From the NCBI GenBank assembly GCA_964023205.1, contig OZ026835.1, forward strand, positions 19,374,968-19,438,967: DNA of 64,000 bases, given 5' to 3'. The notes below the pieces were generated by a model. It saw only the letters and a program-made list of their open reading frames with translations. It made no database searches and had not been told where the DNA came from. The position numbers and the translations under genes are program-made. Source of the DNA: Lutraria lutraria. Lineage: Eukaryota > Mollusca > Bivalvia > Venerida > Mactridae. Within the stretch, counting starts at the first letter, position 1. Every line of letters begins with the position of its first letter. Shown piece after piece: positions 53,438 through 64,000 of this stretch.

Positions 53438-54375
53438 TTGGATGCGTTGTGCGTCATCAAACTACATTGTGAACACACTAGGGGCCACATTTTTAGCTCA
53501 ATTTTAGCAAAACTGGGTCAGAATCTCCGACGAGTTCAATGTTAAGCCATTTGGGGTAAAAAACTAGGTCACCAGGGCCAAATCAGGGAGAACCTTGTGA
53601 ACACTATTAGTCATTGTTTTGATTGGATCATCATGAAACATTGTCTATATTTGTCTTGATAAAATCTTGGACGAGTTCGAACATGGGTCATCTTGGGTAA
53701 AAAACTAGGTCACCAGGTCAAATTTTCAGAAAACTTTGTTAACACTGTAGATTTCACAGTTATAATTGGATATTCACTAAACCTTGTCAGAATGTTTGCC
53801 TCAATGATATGTGGGTCAATGTAGAACATGGGTCAGCCAGGGTAAAAAAATGGGTCACAAGGTCAAATCTTAGGTAAAAACCTTGTAAAAGCTCTAAATA
53901 TCATGTTTTTTTATCATCATGGATATTACCCAAACCTTGTCAGATGGTTGTAATAATGATATGAAAGACAAGTTCAAATATGGGTCACCTAGGGTCAATA
54001 ACTAGGTCGCAAGGTCAAATCTTTGGAAAACCTTATCAAAACTGTAGTTGTCAAATTTTGATTGTATCATCACCAAACCTTGTCAGAATGTTTGTCTTAA
54101 TGATATGTAAGACAAATTTGAACATGGGTCATCTGGGATCAAAAACTAGGTCATGAGGTCAAATCTTAGGAAAACTTTGTCTATGCCGTAGTTTTCATGG
54201 TTTTGATTGGATCTTGACCAAATTTTGTCAGAACGGTTGTCTTATTTATATGAAGGACAAGTTCTAACATGGGTCATCTGGGGTCAAAAACTAGGTCACC
54301 GGTTAAAACAATGTTGTAATGAGTTAACAGTGATTGTCATATGTAAGCGATATAGGGCCATCTTGGCCCTCTTGT
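53438..54375 (+). mobile_element. Family-1 hairpin-ended element, 5'-truncated diverged copy
   Basis: It begins at GTTGTGCGTCATCAAACTAC, lacks the 5' hairpin, and has six diverged units. It ends TAAGCGATATAGGGCCATCT and TGGCCCTCTTGT. The 120-residue frame starting in its last unit (54,207) runs out into flanking sequence and is an artefact. 54,376-54,799 holds nothing recognised. Confidence 0.85.
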
Positions 54376-54799
54376 TTACAATATTGCTTTTTCTAAACTA
54401 TTGTTTGTTGAACAATTTTGGATATCGTTTGAACATACTAGTAACAGTTATTCACACTTACCTACTGTTTGTAAAACATAACATCCACAACAATTCCAAA
54501 CTATTATCAATGCTATTGTTATTATACTTCATTAGATATAAAACACTGAATCACAACATGAATGTCTAACAGATCAGGTGTGACACACACATATCAAAGC
54601 AACGACAGTGTGTCTTTAATTCTGCCTGACGACGTCGCGAATTCATAAATATATGAATAAAGAAAACAGCGATTTTTAACAAAAAAACGCATAATTTTGA
54701 CCTCGCGAAATTAAAGCGTTCTATAGTATGATTACAAGCCACCATTGACATTGTTGAGTTGTAATTTTAATAAAAATAATGTTATCTTAATAAAAAATC

Positions 54800-55820
54800 T
54801 TCTACATTTCAACGCATTCGAAACCATTCTGTTGATGAAATAAGAAAGGTGAAACTAAATCACAATAATATGTTAGCACAAAAACTCCTTTCCTCTCCAT
54901 TGTCATGCAAATCATGGTGAACTTAGTCTCAAATCTTTCATCTCATCCAAATCGAGTTCTTCCTTGCTTCACTGCAAGATGGTGATAACACTGTAAAAGA
55001 GGAAATCACCAAAGCAAACCCTCTGAATAACTTTTGTCGGGATCAATCACCTCTTGGTGAATTATTAGGTGCTCAATATCTGCAAAATGATGTGGAATGA
55101 CATCAGTCCTGTCTAAAACCTCATTACAAATACAAGCTCTAAAATAGGGGATGTTATAAAATTTAAAACTGTCCACTCTTCTGTATGACTTTTTTTACCA
55201 GTCTCTGTCCTCTTCTGTTTTTCCTAGCTCATGGAAAGACGCTTTTGTCACTCCTTGAAGCCATTCTCATGTTGGCAATTGTCTACCTATATCTCTACTC
55301 TGTACCATAGGGAAAGTCCTTGAAAGGGTAGTCCACAGGTATACTTATACACAATAGTGACAATGGTCTTCTCACTCTGCTTTAAATCAGGCTTTGTACC
55401 TGGTGACTCAACAGTTACCCAACTGACTTATCTATACAACTTCTTCACTGAGGCTGTTGATTCCAGAGCTGTATTGTGCGACATAAGGAAGACTTGACCG
55501 TATCTCGCATCATGCTTTACTCGTCAGACTCAAACATTTTGAATTTTTTGGCAGTCTTTTTAATTGGTTCTCATCTAAGTGACAGACAGCAAACTGACGT
55601 TCTGCCTGATGCTCAAACAAAATGGAATGATATTAAAGCTGGGACTCCACAGGAGTCAATTTTGGGCCCCCTCTTGATATTGATCAATGGCATTGTTTCT
55701 GACATCAGGACAAACGTCCATCTATTTGCAGATGACACAAGCCTTTACATAGTTGTTGGGGTTTCATTAACTGCTTCACAAACACTGAATTCTGACCTAC
55801 AAAAAATACCTCTTGAATAA
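54800..55820 (+). pseudogene. CR1/jockey-type reverse transcriptase fragment, array copy 1
   Basis: Recognisable pieces: FGALNISAK-like start is lost; VLERVV (from GGGAAAGTCCTTGAAAGGGTAGTCC), SGFVPGDSTVTQLTYLYNFF, EAVDSRAVLCDIRK (catalytic Asp block), HHALLVRLKHFEFF, AGTPQESILGPL, and LFADDTSLYIVVG with FADD at 55,725-55,736. Several frameshifts. The fragment stops after LNSDLQKI, so the thumb and C-terminus are absent. The fragment is repeated at 56,960-57,975 and 60,060-61,065. Confidence 0.88.
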
Positions 55821-56120
55821 AATTTGTTCCATTTTAATAGCTTCATTTTTTAGGAATAGGGGGTGGATTTGGATTTTTCTAGATTTTTATTTCTTAATTA
55901 CAAACACCCCATTAAGATAGCATTTTAGTACCCTTATTTCAACTTAAATTGTAGATTATATAAAGCTGAGGAAAAATCAACTGCCTAAATATTTGTACAA
56001 AACTTTTTTCTTATTCCAATAGTTATTTCTATTAGGTAAAATGTCTTGAATTGAATGATTTTTATTTATATTTTTGTCCTATTTTTATAATTGTAGGGTT
56101 CTTTTTTAAAGTTCTAATTA

Positions 56121-56959
56121 TGCCCCCATTTCAAAGAAATGTGGGTATATATTGCTGGTTTGCTCATGTTCGTCTTTTTTGCTCGTTTTTAATCAAACCT
56201 TGTCTGGCCAATTCGACTGTATTGGCCTCTTAGGTCTTCACTTGGTTTGAAGGTTGGTCAAATACAGATAGATGACCCCTTTGATAAGGTCTATCAATAG
56301 GTCAAAGGTCAACTATCCATTTGCTCTTTAGGGAGCATTGGTGTATCACAAACACCTCATTAAGTGAGCGTTTTTTTACCATTATTAAAACTTAAGATAT
56401 ATCAAATAACTTAAAAAAACTTAGATAGTTGATTTTTCTGAGCTTTATTCTCTACTAGTATTTTTACACACCTTTTTTCTTATCCTAGCAGTTATTTCTA
56501 TTAGGTAAAATGTCTTGAAATTGAAATGATTTCTATTTATATTTTTGTCCTATTTTTGTAATTGTAGAGTTCTTTTTTAAACTTCTAGTTATGCCCCCAT
56601 TTCAAAGAATTGTGGGTATATATTGTTGGTTTGCTCATGTCCGTCTTTTTTGCTCGTTGGTAATCAAACCTTGTCTGGCCAATTCGACTGTATTGGCCTC
56701 TTAGGTCTTCACTTGGTTTGAAGGTTGGTCAAATACAGATAGATGACCCCTATTGATAAGGTCTATCAATAGGTCAAAGGTCAACTATCCATTTGCTCTT
56801 TAGGGAGCATTGGTGTTTCACAAACACCTCAGTAAGTGAGCGTTTTCGTACCATTATTTCATCTAAGATATATCAAATAACTTAAAAAACTTAGCTAGTT
56901 GATTTTCTTTACGTTTATCAAAAAATAAAGCTAAGAAAAGATTGACTGCCTAATTAACT
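56121..56959 (+). repeat. 472-bp tandem units, block 1 (two units)
   Basis: Units start TGCCCCCATTTCAAAG at 56,121 and 56,592 (471 bp apart). Each opens with a hairpin (CCCCCATTTC against GAAATGTGGG), then CTGGCCAATTCGACTG, and a perfect DR1 (AGGTCA-A-AGGTCA) at 56,299-56,311 and 56,771-56,783. The second unit is cut by the next RT fragment. The sequence between 55,821 and 56,120 is the tail of a unit. Confidence 0.92.
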
Positions 56960-57975
56960 TTTACGCCCTCAAAACCAAACTGTATATGTTGATGAAATAA
57001 GAAAGGCCAAACTAAACCACAATAAATTTGTTAGCACAAAATCTCCTTTCCTCTTTATCGTCAAAGAAATCATGGTGAACTTGTGTCAAATCTATCATCT
57101 CTAAACTGAGTTCATCTTTGCTTCACTGCAAGATGATGATAACAATGTGGAAGATGAAATCACCAAAGTAAACCTTCTGTATAACCTTTGTCGGGATCAA
57201 ACCCCTTGTAATGAATAGTTTGGTGCTCAAACTCTGCAAAATTATGTGAATGTCACCAGCCCTGTCTTGAACCACATTACAATTACAACCTCTGAGATAG
57301 AGAATATTATAAAATTTGAACTGTCCACTCGTCTGTGTGACATTTTGACCAGTCGCTGTGCTCTTCAGTTTTTCCTAGCTCATGGAAAGACATTTTCGTC
57401 ACTCCTTGAAGCCATTCTCATGTTGGCAATTGTCAACCGATATCTCTACTCTGTACCATAGGGAAAGTCCTTGAAAGGGTAGTCAACAGGTATACTTATA
57501 CACAATAGTGACAATGATCTTTTTACTCTGCTTTAAATCAGGCTTTGTACCTGGTGACTCAACAGTTACCCAACTGACTTATCTATACAACTTCTTCACT
57601 GAGGCTGTTGATTCCAGAGCTGTATTGTGCGACATAAGGAAGACTTTTGACCATATCTCGCATCATGCTTTACTCGTCAGACTCAAACATTTTGAATTTT
57701 TTGGCAGTCTTTTTAATTGGTTCTCATCTAAGTGATAGACAGCAAACTGATGTTCTGCCTGATGCTCAACCAAAATGGAATGATATTAAAGCTGGGACTC
57801 ACAGGAGTCAATTTTGGGCCCCCTCTTGATATTGATGAATGACATTGTTTCTGACATCAGCGCAAACATCCATCTATTTTCAGATGACACAAGCCTTTAC
57901 ATAGTTGTTGGGGTTCCATTAACTGCTTCACAAACACTGAATTCTGACCTACAAAAAATACCTCTTGAATGAAAT
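56960..57975 (+). pseudogene. Reverse transcriptase fragment, array copy 2
   Basis: It is very like copy 1 but better preserved at its start: NVTSPVLNHITITTSEIEN and FLAHGKTFSSLLEAILMLAI are readable (57,246-57,461). The palm reads GFVPGDSTVTQLTYLYNFF and CDIRKTFDHISHHALLVRL. The catalytic box is altered to FSDD (TTTTCAGATGAC near 57,880). A C-lost frameshift follows AGTHRSQFWAP. It is a dead copy. Confidence 0.88.
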
Positions 57976-58266
57976 TTGTTCCATTTTAATAGCTTCATTT
58001 TTTTAGGAATAGGGGGTGGATTTGGATTTTTCTAGATTTTTATTTTTTAATTACAAACACCCCATTAAGATAGCATTTTAGTACCCTTATTTCAACTTAA
58101 ATTGTAGATTATATAAAGCTGAGGAAAAATCAACTGCCTAAATATTTGTACAAAACTTTTCTTATTCCAATAGTTATTTCTATTAGGTAAAATGTCTTGA
58201 ATTGAAATGATTTCTATTTTTGTCCTATTTTTATAATTGTAGGGTTCTTTTTTAAAGTTCTGATTA

Positions 58267-60059
58267 TGCCCCCATTTCAAAGAAATGGGGGTATATATTG
58301 CTGGTTTGCTCATGTTCGTCTTTTTTGCTCGTTTTTAATCAAACCTTGTCTGGCCAATTCGACTGTATTGGCCTCTTAGGTCTTCACTTGGTTTGAAGGT
58401 TGGTCAAATACAGATAGATGACCCCTATTGATAAAGTCTGTCAGTAGGTCAAAGGTCAACTATCCATTTGCTCTTTAGGGAGCATTGGTGTATCACAAAC
58501 ACCTCATTAAGTGAGCGTTTTTTTACCATTATTAAAACTTAAGATATATCAAATAACTTAAAAAAACTTAGATAATTGATTTTTCTGAGCTTTATTCTCT
58601 ACTAGTATTTTTACACAACTTTATTCTTATCCTAGCAGTTATTTCTATTAGGTAAAATGTCTTGAAATTGAAATGATTTCTATTTATATTTTTGTCCTAT
58701 TTTTATGATTGTAGGGTTCTTTTTTAAAGTTCTGATTATGCCCCCATTTCAAAGAAATGTGGGTATATATTGTTGGTTTGCTCATGTTCCTCTTTTTTGC
58801 TCGTTTTTAATCAAACCTTGTCTGGCCAATTCGACTGTATTGGCCTCTTAAGTCTTCACTTGGTTTGAAGGTTGGTCAAATACAGATAGATGACCCCTAT
58901 TGATAAAGTCTGTCAGTAGGTCAAAGGTCAACTATCCATTTGCTCTTTAGGGAGCATTGGTGTATCACAAACACCTCATTAAGTGAGCGTTTTTGTACCA
59001 TTATTAAAACTTAAGATATATCAAATAACTTAAAAAAACTTAGATAATTGATTTTTCTGAGCTTTATTCTCTACTAGTATTTTTACACAACTTTATTCTT
59101 ATCCTAGCAGTTATTTCTATTAGGTAAAATGTCTTGAAATTGAAATGATTTCTATTTATATTTTTGTCCTATTTTTATGATTGTAGGGTTCTTTTTTAAA
59201 GTTCTGATTATGCCCCCAATTCAAAGAAATGTGGGTATATATTGCTGGTTTGCTCATGTTCGTCTTTTTTGCTCGTTTTTAATCAAACCTTGTCTGGCCA
59301 ATTCGACTGTATTGGCCTCTTAGGTCTTCACTTGGTTTGAAGGTTGGTCAAATACAGATAGATGACCCCTATTGATAAAGTCTGTCAGTAGGTCAAAGGT
59401 CAACTATCCATTTGCTCTTTAGGGAGCATTGGTGTATCACAAACACCTCATTAAGTGAGCATTTTTTTACCATTATTAAAACTAAAGATATATCAAATAA
59501 CTTAAAAAAACTTAGGTAGTTGATTTTTCTGAGCTTTATTCTCTACTAGTATTTTTACACAACTTTATTCTTATCCTAGCAGTTACTTCTATTAGGTAAA
59601 ATGTCTTGAAATTGAAATGATTTCTATTTATATTTTTGTCCTATTTTTGTAATTGTAGAGTTCTTTTTTAAACTTCTAGTTATGCCCCCATTTCAAAGAA
59701 TTGTGGGTATATATTGTTGGTTTGCTCATGTCCGTCTTTTTTGCTCGTTGGTAATCAAACCTTGTCTGGCCAATTCGACTGTATTGGCCTCTTAGGTCTT
59801 CACTTGGTTTGAAGGTTAGTCAAATATAGATAGATGACCCCTGTTGATAAGGTCTATCAATAGGTCAAAGGTCAACTATCCATTTGCTCTTTAGGGAGCA
59901 TTGGTGTATCACAAACACCTCAGTAAGTGAGCGTTTTCGTATTATTATTTTATCTAAGATATATCAAATAACTTAAAAAACATAGTTTGTTGATTTTCCT
60001 TACGTTTATCAAAAAATAAAGCTAAGGAAAGATTGACTGCCTAATTAACTTTTACGCCA
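58267..60059 (+). repeat. 472-bp tandem units, block 2 (four units)
   Basis: Units start at 58,267, 58,739, 59,211 and 59,693 (472, 472 and 482 bp). DR1 motifs are at 58,446-58,458, 58,918-58,930, 59,390-59,402 and 59,862-59,874. The first unit has a perfect opening hairpin (CCCCCATTTC/GAAATGGGGG). The units are nearly identical, so expansion from two to four is recent. The 73-residue minus frame at 58,092 is an artefact. Confidence 0.92.
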
Positions 60060-61065
60060 TCGAAAACCAAACTGTATATATTGATGAAATAAGAAAGGCC
60101 AAACTAAACCACAATAAATTTGTTAGCACAAAATCTCCTTTCATCTTTATCGTCAAAGAAATCATGGTGAACTTGTGTCAAATCTATCATCTCCAAACTG
60201 AGTTCATCTTTGCTTCACTGCAAGATGATGATAACAATGTGGAAGATGAAATCACCAAAGTAAACCTTCTGTATAACCTTTGTCAGGATCAAACCCCTTG
60301 TAATGAATAGTTTGGTGCTCAAACTCTGCAAAATGATGTGAATGTCACCAGCCCTGTCTTGAACCACATTACAATTACAACCTCTGAGATAGAGAATATT
60401 ATAAAATTTGAACCGTTCACTCGTCTGTGTGACATTTTGACCAGTCGCTGTGCTCTTCAGTTTTTCCTAGCTCATGGAAAGACATTTTTGTCACTCCTTG
60501 AAGCAATTCTCATGTTGGCAATTGTCAACCTATATTTTTACTCTGTACCATAGGGAAAGTCCTTGAAAGGGTAGTCCACAGTATACTTAAACACAATAGT
60601 GACAATGATCTTCTCACTCTTTGTACCTGGTGACTCAACAGTTAACCAACTGACTTATCTATACAACTTCTTCACTGAGGCTGTTGATTCCAGAGCTGTA
60701 TTGTGCAACATAAGGAAGACTTTTGACCATATCTCGCATCATGCTTTACTCGTCAGACTCAAACATTTTGAATTTTTTGGCTGTCTTTTTAATTGGTTCT
60801 CATCTTATCTAAGTGATAGACAGCAAACTCTTGTTCTGCCTGATGCTCAAACAAAATGGAATGATATTAAAGCTGGGACTCCACAGGAGTCAATTTTGGG
60901 GCCCCTCATTTTTGTTGATATTGATCAATGACATTGTTTCTGTCATCAGGGATATGTCCATCTATTTGCAGATTGCACAAGCCTTTTCATATAGTTGTCG
61001 GGGTTCCATTAACTGCTTCACAAACACTGAATTCTGACCTACAAAAAATACCTCTTGAATAAAAT
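60060..61065 (+). pseudogene. Reverse transcriptase fragment, array copy 3
   Basis: It is like copy 2 with NVTSPVLNHITITTSEIEN and VPGDSTVNQLTYLYNFFTEA, and with FNWFSSYLSDRQQTLVLPD in one frame (60,599-60,931). A deletion removes residues before VPGDST. The catalytic box reads FADC (GCAGATTGC near 60,968), losing the second Asp. It is dead. Confidence 0.88.
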
Positions 61066-61365
61066 TTGTTCCATTTTAATAGCTTCATCTTTTAGGAGTT
61101 AAGGATGTGGATTTGAATTTTTCTTGAGTTTTGTTTCTTAATTACAAACACCTGATTAAGATAGCATTTTAGTACCCTTATTTTGACTTAAATTGTAGAT
61201 ATTATAAAGCTGAGGAAAAATCAACTGCCTAAATATTTGTACAAAACTTTTTTCTTATTCCAATAGCTATTTCTATTAAGTAACAATTCTTGAATTGAAA
61301 TGAATTGTATTTATATTTTTGTTATATTTTTTTAATTGTAAGGTTCTTTTTTAAAGTTCTAGTTA

Positions 61366-62640
61366 TGCCCCCATTTCAAAGAAATGTGGGTATATATTGC
61401 TGGTTTGCTTACATGTTCGTCTTTTTTGCTCGTTTTTAATCAAACCTTGTCTGGCCAATTCGACTGTATTGGCCTCTTAGGTCTTCACTTGGTTTGAAGG
61501 TTGGTCAAATACAGATAGATGACCCCTGTTGATAAGGTCTATCAATAGGTCAAAGGTCAACTATCCATTTGCTCTTTAGGCAGCATTGGTGTTTCACAAA
61601 CACCTCATTAAGTGAGCGTTTTAGTACCATTATTAAAACTTAAGATATATCAAATAACTTAAAAAAACTGAGGTAGTTGATTTTTCTGAGCTTTATTCTC
61701 TACTAGTATTTTTATAAAACTTTATTCTTATCCTAGCAGTTATTTCTAATAGGTAAAATGTCTTGAAATTGAAATGATTTGCATTTATATTTTTGTCCTA
61801 TTTTTGCAATTGTAGAGTTCTTTTTTCAAGTTCTAGTTATGCCCCCATTTCAAAGAATTGAGGGTATATATTGCTGGTTTGCTCATGTCCGTCTTTTTTG
61901 CTCGTTTTTAATCAAACCTTGTCTGGCCAATTCGACTGTATTGGCCTCTTAGGTCTTCACTTGGTTTGAAGGTTGGTCAAATACAGATAGATGACTCCTG
62001 TTAATAAGGTCTATCAATAGGTCAAAGGTCAACTATCCATTTGCTCTTTAGGGAGCATTGGTGTTTCACAAACACCTCATTAAGTGAGCGTTTTGTACCA
62101 TTATTAAAACTTAAGATATATCAAATGTAATGTTATAGTATCTGTCCTGTTCGTTGTGAGAGTACTTTACTATTCAAACTAAAACTCTTACAAAATGTTT
62201 CAAGCATGGTATATATAAAAGTACAAGGAATCAAATTAGACTAGATCAAAGAAGTCCAAAGTATTTAAACATGAAACTACTTGTCAATCAAATTAATTAT
62301 AGAAATCCCTAAGGTAATTCGATCTGGTTGGTACAGGAAGTCCATGCCACACGAACAGCAATATCCAAGATGTATAATAATTCAAATAAACAACTCAATG
62401 CCTTGATCTAACCATTTTGAAGTATTAATTACAAATGACATATTAAAGTAATATCTTAAGAATTACAAACTACAAACTAATTATATATATAAGTATATGT
62501 ATGCAAAGCATAAACATAACACAAATAACTTAAAAAAACTTAGGTAGTTGATTTTTCTGAGCTTTATTCTCTAAGGGTATTTTCACAATACATGTACATT
62601 ATTCTCATCCCAGAAGTTATTTCTATTAGTTACAATGTCA
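61366..62640 (+). repeat. 472-bp tandem units, block 3 (two units, second split by a solo LTR)
   Basis: Units start at 61,366 and 61,840 (474 bp). DR1 motifs at 61,547-61,559 and 62,019-62,031. The second unit is interrupted after CAAA (62,125) and resumes at 62,522 with CAAATAACTTAAAAAAACTT, ending near 62,640. Confidence 0.92.
62126..62521 (+). mobile_element. Solo LTR
   Basis: It inserted in a known 472-bp unit, so its borders are sharp. The 396-bp piece starts TGTAATGTTATAG and ends CATAAACATAACA (TG...CA with TGTTAT/ATAACA inverted ends). It is flanked by CAAA at 62,122-62,125 and 62,522-62,525. Inside are a TATA box (ATATATAAAAG, 62,211-62,220) and, 175 bp later, AATAAA (62,395-62,400), as in U3 and R. 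Internal retroelement sequence is absent, as expected after LTR-LTR recombination. Confidence 0.85.
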
Positions 62641-63042
62641 TGATTTATTTAATAACGATATCATGATCAAACAATACATACCATTTTCACATAGGGAAAG
62701 TGAGTTCCATTGTTTTTTTTGTTGGAGGTATTGGTAGCTAAGCACATGATTATTAGGTTCCTTTCTTTACATGCCTTCTTTTTACATAATGAAAATCGTT
62801 TTTATCAAACTCATACTTGAAATAGATGTTTTGTGGATCTGTCTCTCTGTACTGTCACCATTTAACTTGTATCCACAGAATGTTTTACCTCTTTTAATCC
62901 AAAGAATATTTTGGCATCATTAACTTTGTCATTGGTTTGATATCCACAAAGTCAAAATGCTTTAGTGGTACAACAGTGTATGGCCTTTTTCCTTCTGCAG
63001 TCCTGGTGGTCTCACTATGGTATCTCACTGACTGGATATTTA
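62641..63042. other. Gene-free stretch
   Basis: A pyrimidine-rich acceptor-like site (TTTTTCCTTCTGCAG) ends at about 62,999, followed by a short open frame (SWWSHYGISLTGYLQ) that runs into the MITE-A. It is not called as an exon. Confidence 0.4.
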
Positions 63043-63219
63043 CAGTGTAACCTTCTTGAACGGTCACCTCAGAACTAAAGCCACCTTCCTGTTACAGCCT
63101 GTATACTACCAACCCAGATTGAAGTTTTACTCTATTTCTACTCTCTCAGCAACAGTCACCTCCTGACAACAGCCATTCTTGTCCTTCCAATTGGTGGCTG
63201 TTTTAGAAAGGTTGCACTG
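63043..63219. mobile_element. MITE-A, second complete copy
   Basis: TA-CAGTGTAACCTTC on the left and AAAGGTTGCACTG-TA on the right (TA at 63,041-63,042 and 63,220-63,221). It is collinear with 44,041-44,227. Confidence 0.85.
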
Positions 63220-63344
63220 TATACAGATGAACAATTATGGTCAATAATGTCTATATTATTCACAGTATTAATAGCATGCAACAATAACAATATATTAAGC
63301 ATATTCCTACTTTGACCAGTACAGCTCTCTGACATTCGTCAAGA

Positions 63345-63795
63345 AGAGGTAATATTATCAAGATGCAGAATTGGTAATTCTCGTTTATGAGATGATATTC
63401 CAGAAAGTATTCCATGCGGTGCTCCACATTCTATCAGACTTGTTCTTGTTGGCTGCATTGATCTTCAACCAATTCGTAAAAAACATTTTAGCGTTGAAGA
63501 CATGAACACACTTTTTGAAACTGTAAAACCTGAAACCGTTATCAATTATTTAAAGGAAGTAGGACTTTACAACAGACTGTAATACTTTTTTGACACTTCA
63601 TTTTTACCAATGTTAACTATTTAGTTAACCTTTGCCATCACCTTTTAATTTTAAACCTATTTATGTCAGTCACCCTTCATTCTCATTAATACTTTATTTT
63701 ATTACATGACTTAATTTTTATTGTATCAATTAATTTTTATTGCGCGCTATATGACCATTTGTTGTCGATGCGCCATAAAACAACACTATAAACAA
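63345..63795 (+). pseudogene. LINE C-terminal fragment with 3' UTR
   Basis: The frame reads IGNSRLRDDIPESIPCGAPH, then IRLVLVGCIDLQPIRKKHF and VKPETVINYLKEVGLYNRL before a TAA at about 63,581. This matches the tail of jockey/CR1-type polyproteins (RIG.SRL..... C......HIL..C.....R...F ... NI.NYLKE..LY). The 3' UTR ends with GTCGATGCGCCATAAAACAA and CACTATAAACAAAT, a typical tail of these LINEs. It is strongly 5'-truncated. 63,796-64,000 holds nothing recognised. Confidence 0.75.
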
Positions 63796-64000
63796 ATAGC
63801 TCTCTGAGTAAAATGTAATATGAGTGACACTGATTGGTAATGATTTAATGTATTTGAGTAAGCATATTCCAATTTCACAGGATCCTCCCTGGCCCTTACT
63901 TTTGTTCCAAAGATGGCAGCCCTGTGGCTATATACTTGACTCACTGAAGATTCAGGCACTTGTCATGCTGCCTGTACATCAAATGTTGTCACCTGATAAT

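Noticed and set aside
56121..62640. CRISPR-like or bacterial repeat array
   Set aside because: Units are 472 bp with no spacers, and the setting is eukaryotic.
62900..63040. Exon starting after TTCTGCAG at 62,999
   Set aside because: The frame soon runs into MITE-A and no donor was found.

Overview
The window looks like AT-rich, intron-poor, repeat-dense nuclear DNA from a lophotrochozoan, most likely a bivalve mollusc. The basis is the type of repeats: tandem elements with CCGTCCGTCTGTC blocks and GGTCA-rich units, a tRNA-derived SINE, a DIRS retroelement, several LINE families, an errantivirus-type envelope remnant, TA-target MITEs and a short TTAGGG-type tract. Species cannot be fixed from the sequence alone. 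No complete host gene was recognised. Nearly every long open frame belongs to a transposable element or is a by-product of a tandem repeat. 

Layout. 0-1.6 kb: small candidate exons of an unidentified minus-strand host gene. 1.8-6.4 kb: MITE pieces, a SINE and a Tc1/mariner-type MITE. 8.2-10.1 kb: a 163-bp tandem repeat, an L1-type LINE fragment, a telomere-like tract and a 145-bp tandem element. 10.6-14.6 kb: a dead minus-strand CR1/jockey-type LINE, then a 31-bp minisatellite with higher-order structure. 15.3-17.5 kb: a decayed envelope gene (minus). 17.5-18.9 kb: a promoter-like and polyA-bearing dispersed repeat. 20.6-22.6 kb: a truncated DIRS element (minus) whose leader holds four small hairpins with covarying stems. 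23.7-24.0 kb: a palindromic element. 24.3-29.5 kb: a nearly full-length but broken LINE (minus). 29.5-30.7 kb: a TA-flanked 1.2-kb element. 31.8-34.2 kb: weak candidate host exons and a tRNA-Val-like sequence. 34.4-45.7 kb and 53.4-54.4 kb: many non-autonomous elements with a hairpin at both ends and tandem GGTCA-rich units inside. 45.7-51.7 kb: hAT-like, TTAA-target and TA-target elements plus LINE tails. 54.8-62.6 kb: a hierarchical array in which 472-bp units and a captured 1-kb reverse-transcriptase fragment were amplified together and later hit by a solo LTR. 63.3-63.8 kb: another LINE 3' end. 

The most unusual signals are (1) the four hairpins with a constant pentanucleotide loop and varying stems in the DIRS leader, (2) the multi-family hairpin-ended elements that carry direct repeats of AGGTCA, including eight perfect DR1 motifs in one array, (3) the co-amplified reverse-transcriptase fragment with progressive loss of its catalytic motif, and (4) a minisatellite whose unit matches the tip of a MITE. 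All coding calls rest on reading translated motifs by eye; family names are by resemblance, not by search.
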